A stretch of 64,000 bases of DNA from Woeseia sp037968755 (lineage in GTDB: Bacteria > Pseudomonadota > Gammaproteobacteria > Steroidobacterales > Woeseiaceae): assembly GCA_037968755.1 (NCBI GenBank), contig JBBKWB010000024.1, positions 1 to 64,000 on the forward strand. Reading direction: 5' to 3'. Position numbers and translations under genes: made by a program. This document shows positions 28,193-37,346 of this stretch, piece after piece; the stretch's first letter is position 1; each line of letters opens with the position of its first letter. The notes under the pieces are model-generated. The model had not been told where the DNA came from. It did not search any database and was given only the letters and a program-made list of their open reading frames with translations.

Positions 28193-28945
28193 ATGGGTAG
28201 ATTTGAAAATCAAATTGCCGTCATCGCTGGCGGTGCGAGTGGCATTGGAAAAGGCATTGTCCACCGCCTTGCGTCGGAGGGTGCGAGTGTGGTGATTCTG
28301 GATATCTCCACTAACAGTCTCGACGAGACTGTTACTGAAATGCGAAACGAATTACTGGACGTAACGGGCATCCAACTCGATGTTACCGATGAAGTTGCTG
28401 TTCGTGGCACGATTGATTCTGTAGTCGGGCAACATGCTCGCCTTGATATTCTTGTAAACTGCGCCGGCATCGTTGGCCCGAGTTCCGTCAATATTGCCGA
28501 GTACAGCAGCGCTGACTTTGACCAAACCATTGCTGTCAACTTAAGAGGCTCGTTCTTGCTCACAAAGTATTCCGTTATGCCAATGCTGAAACAGGGGTAC
28601 GGACGAATACTGCATCTTTGTTCGATAGCCGGAAAAGAAGGGAATCCCGGGATGGTCGGATACTCGGCGAGCAAAGCGGGGCTAATGGGGCTTATAAAGT
28701 CAGCCGGAAAAGAGTATGCGAAAGACTGCATAACCGTAAATGGCCTTGCACCGGCGGTAATCGCCACGCCCATGAATTTGGACACAGATCCGAAAATGCT
28801 CGATTACATGAAAGCGAAAATACCCATGAACAGACTTGGCACTGTAGAAGAAGTGGCGTCATTAGCCTGCTGGATAGTCTCCAATGAGGCCAGCTTCAAT
28901 ACAGGATTCATATTTGACATGTCTGGCGGGCGCGCAACTTACTAG
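28193..28945 (+). CDS. SDR family NAD(P)-dependent oxidoreductase
   Basis: A 250-residue classical short-chain dehydrogenase. It has GGASGIGKG at about 12-20, Asp37 in LDIS after the second strand (NAD type), NCAG near 88, Ser144 in HLCSIAG, and a Tyr-x-x-x-Lys in VGYSASKAG. The C-terminal MSGGRATY is typical. The ATG is preceded by GGGG. It faces the minus-strand ceramidase-like copy across 49 bases. In a non-phosphorylated sugar-acid route it could be the 2-keto-3-deoxy-acid dehydrogenase that follows the dehydratases, but this is inference from gene content only. Confidence 0.9.
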   Translation: MGRFENQIAVIAGGASGIGKGIVHRLASEGASVVILDISTNSLDETVTEMRNELLDVTGIQLDVTDEVAVRGTIDSVVGQHARLDILVNCAGIVGPSSVNIAEYSSADFDQTIAVNLRGSFLLTKYSVMPMLKQGYGRILHLCSIAGKEGNPGMVGYSASKAGLMGLIKSAGKEYAKDCITVNGLAPAVIATPMNLDTDPKMLDYMKAKIPMNRLGTVEEVASLACWIVSNEASFNTGFIFDMSGGRATY

Positions 28946-28994
28946 TCCTTAATACTGTCGACGATCAGGAACGAGTCGGCGCAAATGAATTGCA

Positions 28995-30386
28995 TCAGCC
29001 TGCCGCGCTTAATCTACCTATCACCTGCTGCGTGCCGTCCAGTACTTTCTCCATACATCCCGCCTGGAATAACGCCACTCTAACCTGATATAGGTCAGGT
29101 ACATCATAGGACTCCCTCGGAGGCAGGTAGCTAAAGTAGCCATTCGCGATGTTAAGAACGGCAACTGCCAATTCAGGATACGCTGCTCTAAGTGATTGTT
29201 GAAATACGCTGTAGGCTTCTGCTGGCAACGCAACCAGTACCAAGTCCCCTATTCGCCACACGGGAATGCTGATCTCACGGCGATCGCTGTCGCCCATCTC
29301 ATCTCGGAGCTGCCTGCGCCGCTGCAGACGCTCAAGCATGTAACTATCGCTGGTTTGTCGAATGTCGTTGTCCAGCTCCTCGAGCGATGGCAAGTTGTGG
29401 AATGCCAACTCCACTTTGGCAAATTCCGTGGCTAGTTTTGTATTCGCCGGCTTCGGCCGCAACGCCCACAGGCCAAGCGGTGCACCGGACTGCTGAACTT
29501 GATCAAAAGCCAAGGTCGACTGAACAGGCAGAAACGATGCCAACGTCTCCAGGATTGCATAGCCGATTTCCAATCCATTCTGATCGGCGACAGCAGGATC
29601 CGATGCGTAACTCAGTCGCGGCGTAAGCTCCCCAGAAGCACCATGAAGAAAAATGCAAATGCCGCCAGCTATCTCAGCTTCCACAACCTCTCTCATCTTG
29701 CCAACGTAGTCAGGTGAAATCTCTGTGTTCCCGCCTCCCAGCGAGACGGGGTGGCAAGCGTAGTTTACAAGCACCGCACGAACATTATTTTCCTCACCCA
29801 TGACACGGCCGACCAACAATGTATCATCGGCCTTACAGTCCAGGTTGAGTCCGACAACAGTGGTCGCCCCCCCTGCTTCCTTCACCGTCTGATCCCTATT
29901 GTGAGCAAGCTTGCAGGTCCCATAGGCCCAGGTCACGACACTTTTTTGAGCGCTGTTCTGTGCTTCCTCTATCGCACTTGCAGCACCTGTCACTATCTTG
30001 TCTCGCCACGGTTGAATCAGATTCCCGCCCGGCTTCCCGGCATTTTGTAAGTCGCTGCGCGGCGCACTATGGGTATGAGATAGATGCAGTATCAGCTGAT
30101 TTTCCGCTAGACCTGATTTATCCAGTATCTGCGAACGAATCTCTGACTCCTCCCGGTTCCCCCAAAAAGACAGATCGAGCGACAGTAGGTACAACGAAAG
30201 ATCAGCATCCAAACCGCGAAACATAACGCAGCTTGCGTACAGGGGCTTATGCACAGCAGTCGCAACATCATGCGTGGAACTACCCCAACTTCGCGCATAA
30301 ATGCCCGGGGGAGGCGTGATGTCTGCTCGACCAAGACCGACATACCCGGAAAATTCGGGATGAGAAATAGAATCGTTTTGGATCAC
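28995..30386 (-). CDS. Neutral/alkaline ceramidase-like amidase, copy 2 (recent duplicate)
   Basis: A 463-residue near-duplicate of the gene at 5129-6520; the two are very similar at DNA and protein level along their whole length. HLSHTHSAP and NYACHPVSLGG are intact, and most differences are conservative, so both copies appear functional. The start is GTG with AGGAG six bases upstream, the same arrangement as in copy 1. Unlike copy 1 it has no SDR behind it; upstream lies only a 115-base scrap of a TonB receptor, whereas copy 1 has a complete receptor. This shows that a receptor-plus-amidase block was duplicated and then trimmed. Confidence 0.86.
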   Translation of the reverse strand: MIQNDSISHPEFSGYVGLGRADITPPPGIYARSWGSSTHDVATAVHKPLYASCVMFRGLDADLSLYLLSLDLSFWGNREESEIRSQILDKSGLAENQLILHLSHTHSAPRSDLQNAGKPGGNLIQPWRDKIVTGAASAIEEAQNSAQKSVVTWAYGTCKLAHNRDQTVKEAGGATTVVGLNLDCKADDTLLVGRVMGEENNVRAVLVNYACHPVSLGGGNTEISPDYVGKMREVVEAEIAGGICIFLHGASGELTPRLSYASDPAVADQNGLEIGYAILETLASFLPVQSTLAFDQVQQSGAPLGLWALRPKPANTKLATEFAKVELAFHNLPSLEELDNDIRQTSDSYMLERLQRRRQLRDEMGDSDRREISIPVWRIGDLVLVALPAEAYSVFQQSLRAAYPELAVAVLNIANGYFSYLPPRESYDVPDLYQVRVALFQAGCMEKVLDGTQQVIGRLSAAG

Positions 30387-30411
30387 TCTGATCTCCTGTT
30401 AACTCTTCAAC

Positions 30412-30527
30412 TCAGCGTACGTCAACAAACCCTGGCAAGAATGCATATGCCGGTACTTGTCCGAATATAAAATCAGTCGTTGCTATGACAGTTCTTGTTT
30501 CAAAATCTAACAATAGCGAGGAACAGG
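30412..30527 (-). pseudogene. Plug-domain remnant of a TonB-dependent receptor
   Basis: About 36 codons of minus-strand frame, ending in TGA at 30412, read DFETRTVIATTDFIFGQVP and then AYAFLPGFVDVR. They match the plug segment DFETSIATATTAFVFGQMP and AYSFDPRLADVSR of the receptor at 6797-9199 (bases about 8807-8900), and base identity is also high. Everything before and after is gone, and the remnant abuts the stop codon of the enolase-family gene. It occupies the same position relative to its ceramidase-like neighbour as the intact receptor does to copy 1. Confidence 0.88.
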
Positions 30528-31646
30528 TTACCTTGACTCCGAAACGAGGTATTCAGAAACAAACGCCTCATCCAACGTAACGCCAAGGCCGATGCCATCT
30601 GGCACCGCAATGGAGCCGTTTTCTGCAGCCATCTTCTCGTGTGTCAGGCTGTGGCGCAGCGGCGAGTCCTCGACGCAGTCTTCAAAAAGGAACGCGTCGC
30701 GACAGGTGCTTAACCAATGCAGACACGCCGCAACGCTGATCGGCGTCTTGTAGCAGTGATTGCAGGGTCGGCCGCCATTTTCCTGTACGCGCTCGCCTAT
30801 GTAACTGGCGTCCGTGAAACCACACCGCGCCAGGTCGATCTGGTAAACGTCAAGGGCATGCCGGTCGATCCACGGTTTAAATGCGGCCCGGCCGCACTCG
30901 CCCTCGCCGGCCGCGATAGGGATAGGGGAACGGTCGCGCAACCACACGTAACCGTCAATGTCGTCCTGGTGCAATGGTTCCTCGAGCCACGTCGGATTGA
31001 CTTCGACGAAACTCTCTGCGCGGCGCAGTGCCGTACGGGCATCCCAGACACAGCCTGCATCGATCAATAATTCTGCGTCACCAATCCCCTGACGAGCCCC
31101 GCGAACCAACTCCAGATCCAACGCCTCCGACTCACCCATCGGTTCCCAGCCAAACTTCACGGCGCCGTAACCTGCGTCGGTCCAACGCTGGCCGATGTCC
31201 CGAGTCTCGACGCCATCGCGGCCAAAGAGAATGGAAGCGTACGCTTTGATGCTGTCGTGGCGTTTGCCTCCAAGTAGTTGGTGGATCGGCTGCTTGAAGT
31301 GTTTGCCCTTGATATCCCACAAGGCCAGATCGACACCGGAGATAGCAGCGACACCCGCAGCACGGCGTCCGAAATACATCGTTCGCCGGTAAAGCTTCTC
31401 CCACACCCGACTTGTCGCCAGCGGGTCCTCGCCGATCAGCAGGTGACGCAGACCGCAGGCGATATTGTTGCTGTACGGCGCGTCGATGATTGCTTTTATC
31501 ACCTCCGGCGACGCGTCCGCTTCACCGATGCCCTCAAGCCCTGTATCGGTGCGAATGCGTATGATCACTGTGTCCTGCGTCCCAGCGGTCTTCTGCTCGA
31601 CAATGGGAATGCGCAGGATCTGACAGACAACTTCTGTAATCTTCAT
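30528..31646 (-). CDS. Mandelate racemase/muconate lactonizing enzyme family protein (sugar-acid dehydratase type)
   Basis: A 372-residue enolase-superfamily enzyme. The capping domain is N-terminal; the barrel carries a Lys in AVKFGW, metal-ligand Asp in LLIDAG, Glu in WLEEPL and Glu in AAGEGE, then His in CNHCYKTP. Such enzymes abstract the proton next to a carboxylate, usually dehydrating an aldonic acid. The start is the ATG at 31646, where family homology begins; a longer frame adds 25 unrelated residues, and AGGA lies ten bases upstream. It is distinct from the galactonate-dehydratase-like gene at 41224, so the locus may handle two acids or two isomers. Confidence 0.87.
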   Translation of the reverse strand: MKITEVVCQILRIPIVEQKTAGTQDTVIIRIRTDTGLEGIGEADASPEVIKAIIDAPYSNNIACGLRHLLIGEDPLATSRVWEKLYRRTMYFGRRAAGVAAISGVDLALWDIKGKHFKQPIHQLLGGKRHDSIKAYASILFGRDGVETRDIGQRWTDAGYGAVKFGWEPMGESEALDLELVRGARQGIGDAELLIDAGCVWDARTALRRAESFVEVNPTWLEEPLHQDDIDGYVWLRDRSPIPIAAGEGECGRAAFKPWIDRHALDVYQIDLARCGFTDASYIGERVQENGGRPCNHCYKTPISVAACLHWLSTCRDAFLFEDCVEDSPLRHSLTHEKMAAENGSIAVPDGIGLGVTLDEAFVSEYLVSESR

Positions 31647-31798
31647 CTTCGTTGGTTCCTGTCGCTTGTTACGTGCTGCTACTTGCTTACACTGGTCTTT
31701 TGCAATTTCATGCCGATACAAAGTATCGAAGACACATTATTTACTGTCTGCAATGAGTCATGCGCGAACTATTAATCCGGTATTGTCCCAATATCTGC

Positions 31799-32131
31799 TC
31801 AGCTCACTGGCATTTGTATAAAGACCTTGCCATCTATTTCTTTCGTTTCGAAGGTTTGCAAATTTTCGGTCACCGGGGCACCCATTGCGCGCCCGCTCGG
31901 AATATGAAACCGGCCCTGGTGGACCGGGCATTCGATTATTTCGTCGCAAACGAAACCGCGACTCAATAGCGCCCTTTGATGAGTACACCGATTCTGTGTG
32001 GCATAGACGCCGGACTCCAGTCGGTAGACCGCGATCGGTAAGCGATTCAGCACAACCCCCAGAACGTCATCCTCTTCGAGGTCGTCTGAGTTGCACGCGA
32101 ACTCCCAAGACGTGTCTTCATTGTCCGTCAC
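31799..32131 (-). CDS. Rieske [2Fe-2S] ferredoxin
   Basis: A 110-residue soluble Rieske protein. The cluster ligands are Cys49-x-His51 and Cys68-x-x-His71 (CPVHQGRF), with normal spacing. It would pass electrons to an oxygenase. Its GTG start overlaps the stop of the fatty-acid-desaturase-like gene by four bases, so the two are coupled and probably form a redox pair. A remnant of a close relative survives at 10356-10523. No reductase gene is seen in the locus, so electrons must come from an enzyme encoded elsewhere. Confidence 0.92.
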   Translation of the reverse strand: MTDNEDTSWEFACNSDDLEEDDVLGVVLNRLPIAVYRLESGVYATQNRCTHQRALLSRGFVCDEIIECPVHQGRFHIPSGRAMGAPVTENLQTFETKEIDGKVFIQMPVS

Positions 32132-33114
32132 CCCTCAACTCCTTCGAATACCGGCTCCAAATGATATCCAGGATCAGTTTTTTGCTTCTGAATCGCTCTG
32201 ATAATTCTTGCGTTAACGGAAAAAACGCCGCCAGCCTCCGCTGGCAACTCACTTCGAATCTCATCTCGCAGTTTAGGCAAAGCATGGAACGGGACCGTCG
32301 GGAAAATATGATGCTCAATGTGATGATTCATATTCCAGTAGAGCAACCGGGCCAACGGACCACAGCGAATAGTATTGCTGCTGTACCGGTGGTCTTCGAC
32401 ATCCTCGGCCATGCACATATGCTGGGTGTTGATGTAGAGATTGACGAACCAACCGCCGAATATTCTCGGAATAAAGAAATACACGAACGGCACAGCCGTC
32501 TGTAGCAGAACGGCCCACAAAACCAGGCTCGAATAGATCGAGAGCATCCATCGAGCATTGACAATCAACTTACGAATCTCTGAAGCAGGAGTGAATTCTC
32601 GCTCCACGTTATTCACGTTCCCGAGTGCGACCCGCCCTAGTGTCCAGAGCGCAACAACGGGCATCGCTAATCCTGAGGTCTGACTAATATACGTCCACCA
32701 GGAAACAGGATTGCCGTAGATCTTCTGAGCATCCTTGCCATTGAACCATGTATGAGTGTGGTGGCTGGTGTGCGAGTAGCGACGATACAAAGGTTCTTCG
32801 ATAAAGATAACTGACGTTATCCAGAACACGACCTCGTTCAACCAACGTGTTTTAAATGCCGTTCCATGCGCGCACTCATGCGACGCAGCATATGCGAAAC
32901 TCAGGACCGCGCCATGAACCACCATGGCCGGTATGAGAGCCCAAACATTCTCCGAGATATACACCAGGTATCCAGTGCAACAGACCAGGCCGAGCCAGGC
33001 AAAAAAGAACGCGAGGCCATGAGTGTCAGTACGCTTCATCAAACCGCGAAGCTTCTTTCGATCAACGGATGGCGCGTACCATCGGTCGAATGGATCTTCG
33101 GCAACCTCTGCCAT
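32128..33114 (-). CDS. Fatty acid desaturase-family di-iron membrane oxygenase
   Basis: About 328 residues, an integral membrane enzyme with the three His boxes of the family: HECAH, HTSHH and HHIEHH near the C-terminus, plus a QHMCMAEDVEDH segment often seen in hydroxylase-type members. Several hydrophobic segments surround them. The family includes desaturases, alkane hydroxylases and other di-iron hydroxylases. Coupling to a Rieske ferredoxin suggests it oxidises a catabolic substrate rather than membrane lipid. The frame extends to 33138 from a TTG, but AAAGGAG precedes a GTG/ATG pair at 33117/33114, so the start is placed there. An operator lies about 100 bases upstream. Confidence 0.88.
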   Translation of the reverse strand: MAEVAEDPFDRWYAPSVDRKKLRGLMKRTDTHGLAFFFAWLGLVCCTGYLVYISENVWALIPAMVVHGAVLSFAYAASHECAHGTAFKTRWLNEVVFWITSVIFIEEPLYRRYSHTSHHTHTWFNGKDAQKIYGNPVSWWTYISQTSGLAMPVVALWTLGRVALGNVNNVEREFTPASEIRKLIVNARWMLSIYSSLVLWAVLLQTAVPFVYFFIPRIFGGWFVNLYINTQHMCMAEDVEDHRYSSNTIRCGPLARLLYWNMNHHIEHHIFPTVPFHALPKLRDEIRSELPAEAGGVFSVNARIIRAIQKQKTDPGYHLEPVFEGVEG

Positions 33115-33210
33115 CACAAACAACGCTCCTTTATTCAATGCGTTACAACATTAGCTGCAATGCGACAATAAGGACAGTTAGCCCAATGGGAAAGCTCGCG
33201 TCCAAGTAAC

Positions 33211-33222
33211 TTTAACGTTACA
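33211..33222. promoter_or_regulatory. LacI-type operator 7 (desaturase/Rieske promoter)
   Basis: TTTAACGTTACA, exact consensus, in the 170-base gap between glcF and the desaturase-family gene and upstream of the latter. Confidence 0.75.
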
Positions 33223-33286
33223 TTTATGATCATGTCAACTTCGGGTAGCGTGGTACTGAGTCAACCGAGAGTGCTCCTGACTACCC

Positions 33287-34534
33287 TTACGGCCTGCTAT
33301 TTCCAGGTCGCGAAAATTCGACTTCGTCGAACAGTTCAATCCAGTGCTTAACCGGCACGTCCGACTGTGAACCGAGATGCAGTTGGCAGCCAATATTTGC
33401 TGTCACGATCTGTTCGGGAGCGTCGATCGACAATGCCTTGAGTTTGCGTTTCAACAATCGTTGACTTATGTCGGGTTGCAGAAGTGAGTACGTGCCAGCA
33501 GAACCGCAGCAGAGGTGATCTTCCATAGTTCTGGTCATTTGGATGCCCACCTTGCCAAGAACGCGCTGCAGTGAACCGCCCAGTTTTTGACCGTGTGTCA
33601 GTGTGCACGGACAGTGGACAGCCGTGCGTGCTTTGCGTGCCCCTTCGGTAAACGCGCTGAGATCCTCATTGTCGAGTACTTCGCTGAGGTCCTTTGCCAT
33701 TTCGCTGATACGCAATGCCTTAGCCGCATAGTCCGGGTCGCTATCGAGTAGCTCGCCGTAGTCTTTGACCAATACGCCACAGCCCGAGGCTGTTGTGATG
33801 ATCGCCTCAGCACCCCCCTCAACCAGCGGCCACCAGGCGTCGATATTCCGGCGCATGAAATTGAGCCCTTCATCCAGCGCGCCCAGGTGGTAGCTGACCG
33901 CCCCACAACAGCCGGCCGCCTTCGCCTCGACCAGGTCGATGCCCAAGCGCTGCAGCACACGCTTTGCGGCGTGATTGGTCCTCGGTGTCGCCGCCGACTG
34001 AACACAACCTTGCAATACAACCATCTTGCGAGCAGCCAGGGTTGGCACGCTCTGCCGATCGCCTAGAATCTGCCGCGGTGGGATTACACGGCGCAGCGCC
34101 TGTGGCAGGACAGGCGCGAAGAACCGGCCCAGGCCGAGAAAAACACGTATTCGGCCCGAGTACGGAAACACCCACCTCAGCAATCGCCGCACAATACGCT
34201 GGTGGAGCGCCCTCTCCCCGATGTCGTCCACCATTTCCCGCCCGATATCGGCCAGGCGACCGTACTCAACACCGGATGGACAGGTGGTTTCGCAGGCCCG
34301 ACAAGTCAAACAGCGATCAAGGTGTGTACGGGCGACATCGCTTGCCTGTCCACTTTCAAGCATATTCTTTATCAGGTAGATTCGACCGCGCGGTCCGTCA
34401 CGCTCGTCGAACCGGTCCTGATAGGTCGGGCAGGTTGCGTTGCAAAAGCCACAATGAACGCAACTCTGCACAATGTCTGCGGCTTCTTTGGCGGCAGGGG
34501 ACTGACACAACTCAGGATGCAGATTTACATACAC
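33287..34534 (-). CDS. glcF: Glycolate oxidase iron-sulfur subunit GlcF
   Basis: A 415-residue iron-sulfur subunit. Two [4Fe-4S] sites are complete: Cys25, 28, 31, 35 (CVHCGFCNATCP) and Cys75, 78, 81, 85 (CLTCRACETTCP). The two Cys-Cys-Gly domains follow (AGCCGAVSYHLG and HLCCGSAG). It passes electrons from the FAD subunits to quinone. Close overall resemblance to E. coli GlcF in length and the N-terminal motif GPRGRIYLIK. It is the last gene of a glcD-glcE-glcF run, spaced 11 bases from glcE. In this locus it may oxidise glycolate or lactate released by sugar-acid cleavage. Confidence 0.93.
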   Translation of the reverse strand: MYVNLHPELCQSPAAKEAADIVQSCVHCGFCNATCPTYQDRFDERDGPRGRIYLIKNMLESGQASDVARTHLDRCLTCRACETTCPSGVEYGRLADIGREMVDDIGERALHQRIVRRLLRWVFPYSGRIRVFLGLGRFFAPVLPQALRRVIPPRQILGDRQSVPTLAARKMVVLQGCVQSAATPRTNHAAKRVLQRLGIDLVEAKAAGCCGAVSYHLGALDEGLNFMRRNIDAWWPLVEGGAEAIITTASGCGVLVKDYGELLDSDPDYAAKALRISEMAKDLSEVLDNEDLSAFTEGARKARTAVHCPCTLTHGQKLGGSLQRVLGKVGIQMTRTMEDHLCCGSAGTYSLLQPDISQRLLKRKLKALSIDAPEQIVTANIGCQLHLGSQSDVPVKHWIELFDEVEFSRPGNSRP

Positions 34535-34545
34535 GGGATAACTCG

Positions 34546-35601
34546 TTACAACCAGGAGTAAAGGCGACCGCGATTAAACACGCCAGCAGGATCGAAAGCC
34601 TGTTTCAGGCGTTGCAGCATCGCTCGATGTGGTTCTGCAGGCGTCGGGAAAAAGTCTGTTGAACGATCGCCACCGCGAACCTGCGTAACCTCGCCTCCCG
34701 CATTGCCCGCGATGTACTCGAGTTCATCACGATCATATGATCCTGACAGCCAGCGCCTCGCGCCTCCCCAATCGATCAGCCAGTCGCCGTCGGGCTTTGC
34801 GTGCATAGCGCTGGCGCGTACGGACAAACGCCACAGGTCACCTGCCCCGTCAAAGAACGACAGCCTATTTTCACGCAGCGCAGTCCAGAAACCCGCGGCG
34901 GCGTCGAACGGCTCCCCTTCAAGCCCAGCGGCAATTGCATCAATCGCACTCGCCTGCCCCGAGATCCGCAAATACAGATTGCCATCCGTCCAGCAAGCAC
35001 CCGTCAAAGGCAACGGAGTCTTGCAGACTGCATTCATGACACGAATCGCTGTATTAGACTCCAGCCGCCGCCGAATGGTCTGCGTCGTCTCCGGTATGGG
35101 CAGAACTTTGAATGACACCTCAGTTATAAGGCCAAATATACCCATCGCACCCGCCTGCAGACGCGACACATCGTAGCCGGCAACGTTCTTCATAACCTGG
35201 CCGCCGAAGCGCAGATGCTCGGCCTTCCCGTTGATCAGTCGAATCCCCAGAACCTGGTCCCGAATAGACCCATACCAGGGCCGCGACGGACCGGACTGAG
35301 CACAGGCCAGCGCGCCGCCAACCGTTGCCGCCCCATCAAATTGCGGGGACTCGCAAGCGAGCATCTGGTTCTTTTCAGCCAATACTTCCTGGAGCTCCCG
35401 CAATGATGTCCCAGCTCGAACCGTGACGACCAGCTCAGTTGGCTGATAGTCGACGATGCCTGTGTGACCGCTCACAGCAACGGGATCGCCTATCAACTCG
35501 TGCCCGATATCGCTCTTACTGTTTCCTCCGACGATGCACAACAGTCGTGACTCAGATACGGCATCCGACACTTGCTCCAGCATGTGTGCGAGAGAAGTCA
35601 T
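34546..35601 (-). CDS. glcE: Glycolate oxidase FAD-binding subunit GlcE
   Basis: A 351-residue subunit with the FAD-binding PCMH fold: ELVVTVRAGTSLRELQ near residue 55, then DGAATVGGALACAQSGPSR around 88-106, and KNVAGYDVSRLQAGAMG at about 138. The C-terminus (FDPAGVFNRGR) is the usual end motif. It is shorter than GlcD, as expected for GlcE. The start codon overlaps the glcD stop by four bases. Together the three subunits form a membrane-associated, quinone-linked 2-hydroxyacid dehydrogenase; the preferred acid is not evident. Confidence 0.93.
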   Translation of the reverse strand: MTSLAHMLEQVSDAVSESRLLCIVGGNSKSDIGHELIGDPVAVSGHTGIVDYQPTELVVTVRAGTSLRELQEVLAEKNQMLACESPQFDGAATVGGALACAQSGPSRPWYGSIRDQVLGIRLINGKAEHLRFGGQVMKNVAGYDVSRLQAGAMGIFGLITEVSFKVLPIPETTQTIRRRLESNTAIRVMNAVCKTPLPLTGACWTDGNLYLRISGQASAIDAIAAGLEGEPFDAAAGFWTALRENRLSFFDGAGDLWRLSVRASAMHAKPDGDWLIDWGGARRWLSGSYDRDELEYIAGNAGGEVTQVRGGDRSTDFFPTPAEPHRAMLQRLKQAFDPAGVFNRGRLYSWL

Positions 35602-37031
35602 AGTGATCGGTATTCCTGGCAGCGCTTGAGTGTCGGTACGCCTTTACCTGGGTTAAGCAATCCTTTTGGGTCCAACGCATCTTTAACGGCATTCAGTTGC
35701 GCCAACTCGGCGTCATTAAACTGAATGAGCATTTGCTGCAACTTCTCAACGCCTACACCGTGCTCACCGGTGATGCAGCCGCCAACCTCAACGCACAATT
35801 CGAGAATCTTCGCTCCGAATGCCTCCGCCTTTTGCAATTCCCCCGGCTTGCTCTGATCGAAGAGAATCAACGGATGAATATTGCCATCCCCGGCATGAAA
35901 AACATTGGCAACACGCAAATCGAACTCCGCTGCGAGCCGGCTAATTTCGCAAAGTACGCGTGACAAGCTGCGGCGTGGGATGGTGCCATCCATGCAGTAA
36001 TAGTCGGGTGAGATTCGCCCGATCGCCGGAAATGCTGATTTTCGGCCTTTCCAGAAGAGAGCTCTTTCCGCCTCGTTCTGCGAGATACGAATCGAGGTTG
36101 CACCGTGTCGTTCGAAGACTTCTATAGACTGAGCGACACAACTGTCAACTTCCCCTGCCGTGCCATCCAGTTCGCAGAGCAATAGCGCGGCCGCATCAAC
36201 GTCGTATCCGGCCTTCGCAAAATCTTCAGCGACTTTAATGGCGTAACTGTCCATCATCTCGAAGCCCGCCGGAATAATACCGTTAGCAATGACCGCACCC
36301 ACTGCATCGCCGGCCGCTTCGATTGTAGCGAAAGAGGCCAGTACTACCTTACAATGCGACGGCTTCGGTAACAGTTTGACGACAACTTCAGTCACGACAG
36401 CCAGCATGCCTTCAGAGCCAATCAAGAGCGCCATCAAGTCAGGGCCCGCGCTGTCCAGTCCCTCGTTGCCCACCGTGAAAAGCTCGCCCTCAATTGTAAC
36501 GACGGTTAGCTGCAATATGTTGTGAATGGTCAAACCGTATTTGAGACAGTGCACACCACCGGCATTTTCGGCGACGTTGCCACCGATCGAGCAAGCGATT
36601 TGTGATGACGGATCCGGTGCATAGAATAAACCGAACTCGTCGCAAGCCTCGCTGATCGCGACATTACGAACGCCCGGCTGAACACGGGCCAGACGCGCAT
36701 CGTGATTGATGTCCAAAATTCTGGACAGTCGCGATAGCGACAGCAGTACTCCTTCAGGATGCGGGAGCGCGCCACCAGACAGACCCGTGCCCGCGCCGCG
36801 CACAACAACCGGAACACAATGATCAAAGCAAAGCCGCATTGCCTTCTGAACCTCCTCGGTCGATGCTGGCATCACGACCAAGCGCGGCATTTCCTTATAT
36901 ACGAACAGACCGTCGCACTCGAATGGGCGTTTCGCATCCGCATCAGTGATAACGAAGTCATCATCGATGAATGCTCGAAACTTAGTCGCAAGCGTCGCCG
37001 TATCGACGGTCGAAGTTATTGGGCCGTTCAT
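35598..37031 (-). CDS. glcD: Glycolate oxidase catalytic subunit GlcD
   Basis: A 477-residue flavoprotein of the GlcD/D-lactate dehydrogenase family. The FAD domain has VVVRGAGTGLSGGALP (about 95-110) and IGGNVAENAGGVHCLKYG. The C-terminal catalytic domain has VFHAGDGNIHPLI (metal-site His) and GEHGVGVEKLQ, ending with LDPKGLLNPGK. It oxidises 2-hydroxyacids such as glycolate or D-lactate. First gene of glcDEF. No consensus operator is visible in the 315-base gap upstream, so it may have its own promoter. Confidence 0.94.
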   Translation of the reverse strand: MNGPITSTVDTATLATKFRAFIDDDFVITDADAKRPFECDGLFVYKEMPRLVVMPASTEEVQKAMRLCFDHCVPVVVRGAGTGLSGGALPHPEGVLLSLSRLSRILDINHDARLARVQPGVRNVAISEACDEFGLFYAPDPSSQIACSIGGNVAENAGGVHCLKYGLTIHNILQLTVVTIEGELFTVGNEGLDSAGPDLMALLIGSEGMLAVVTEVVVKLLPKPSHCKVVLASFATIEAAGDAVGAVIANGIIPAGFEMMDSYAIKVAEDFAKAGYDVDAAALLLCELDGTAGEVDSCVAQSIEVFERHGATSIRISQNEAERALFWKGRKSAFPAIGRISPDYYCMDGTIPRRSLSRVLCEISRLAAEFDLRVANVFHAGDGNIHPLILFDQSKPGELQKAEAFGAKILELCVEVGGCITGEHGVGVEKLQQMLIQFNDAELAQLNAVKDALDPKGLLNPGKGVPTLKRCQEYRSL

Positions 37032-37346
37032 ATCGCAACACTAACTTGTGGCGTTACGTTCAACGCTATTAACATTTCAGGCCATTGCCAATAATCAATG
37101 CCACCCAATGCCACGTCCAAATACAGCCGGTAGAGTTACAGCTACGACTTAGATATCGCATGCGGTGCAATTGGTCGATGCCCTGCGTTTTTTTTTCGAA
37201 CGAGGCGTTTGGAATTCCTAACGGATTCTCTATAAACGCAAAAAGCGAACACGATAGCGGGATAAGCCTTCGCCATCTCAACCTATCTGAAATGCGTTGA
37301 GAAATGTATGTTCGCTTGCTGCATTTGACACCAGGACTCAAAGTCG
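37032..37346. other. Intergenic gap upstream of glcD
   Basis: No gene or consensus operator. There is a nine-T run near 37188-37196, and an AGCGAACA and a TGTTCGCT block about 60 bases apart (near 37247 and 37309) that could pair. It probably holds the glcD promoter; no assignment made. Confidence 0.4.

Noticed and set aside
31647..31721. 25-residue N-terminal extension of the enolase-family enzyme
   Set aside because: Family homology begins at MKITE, and a usable ribosome site precedes that ATG.
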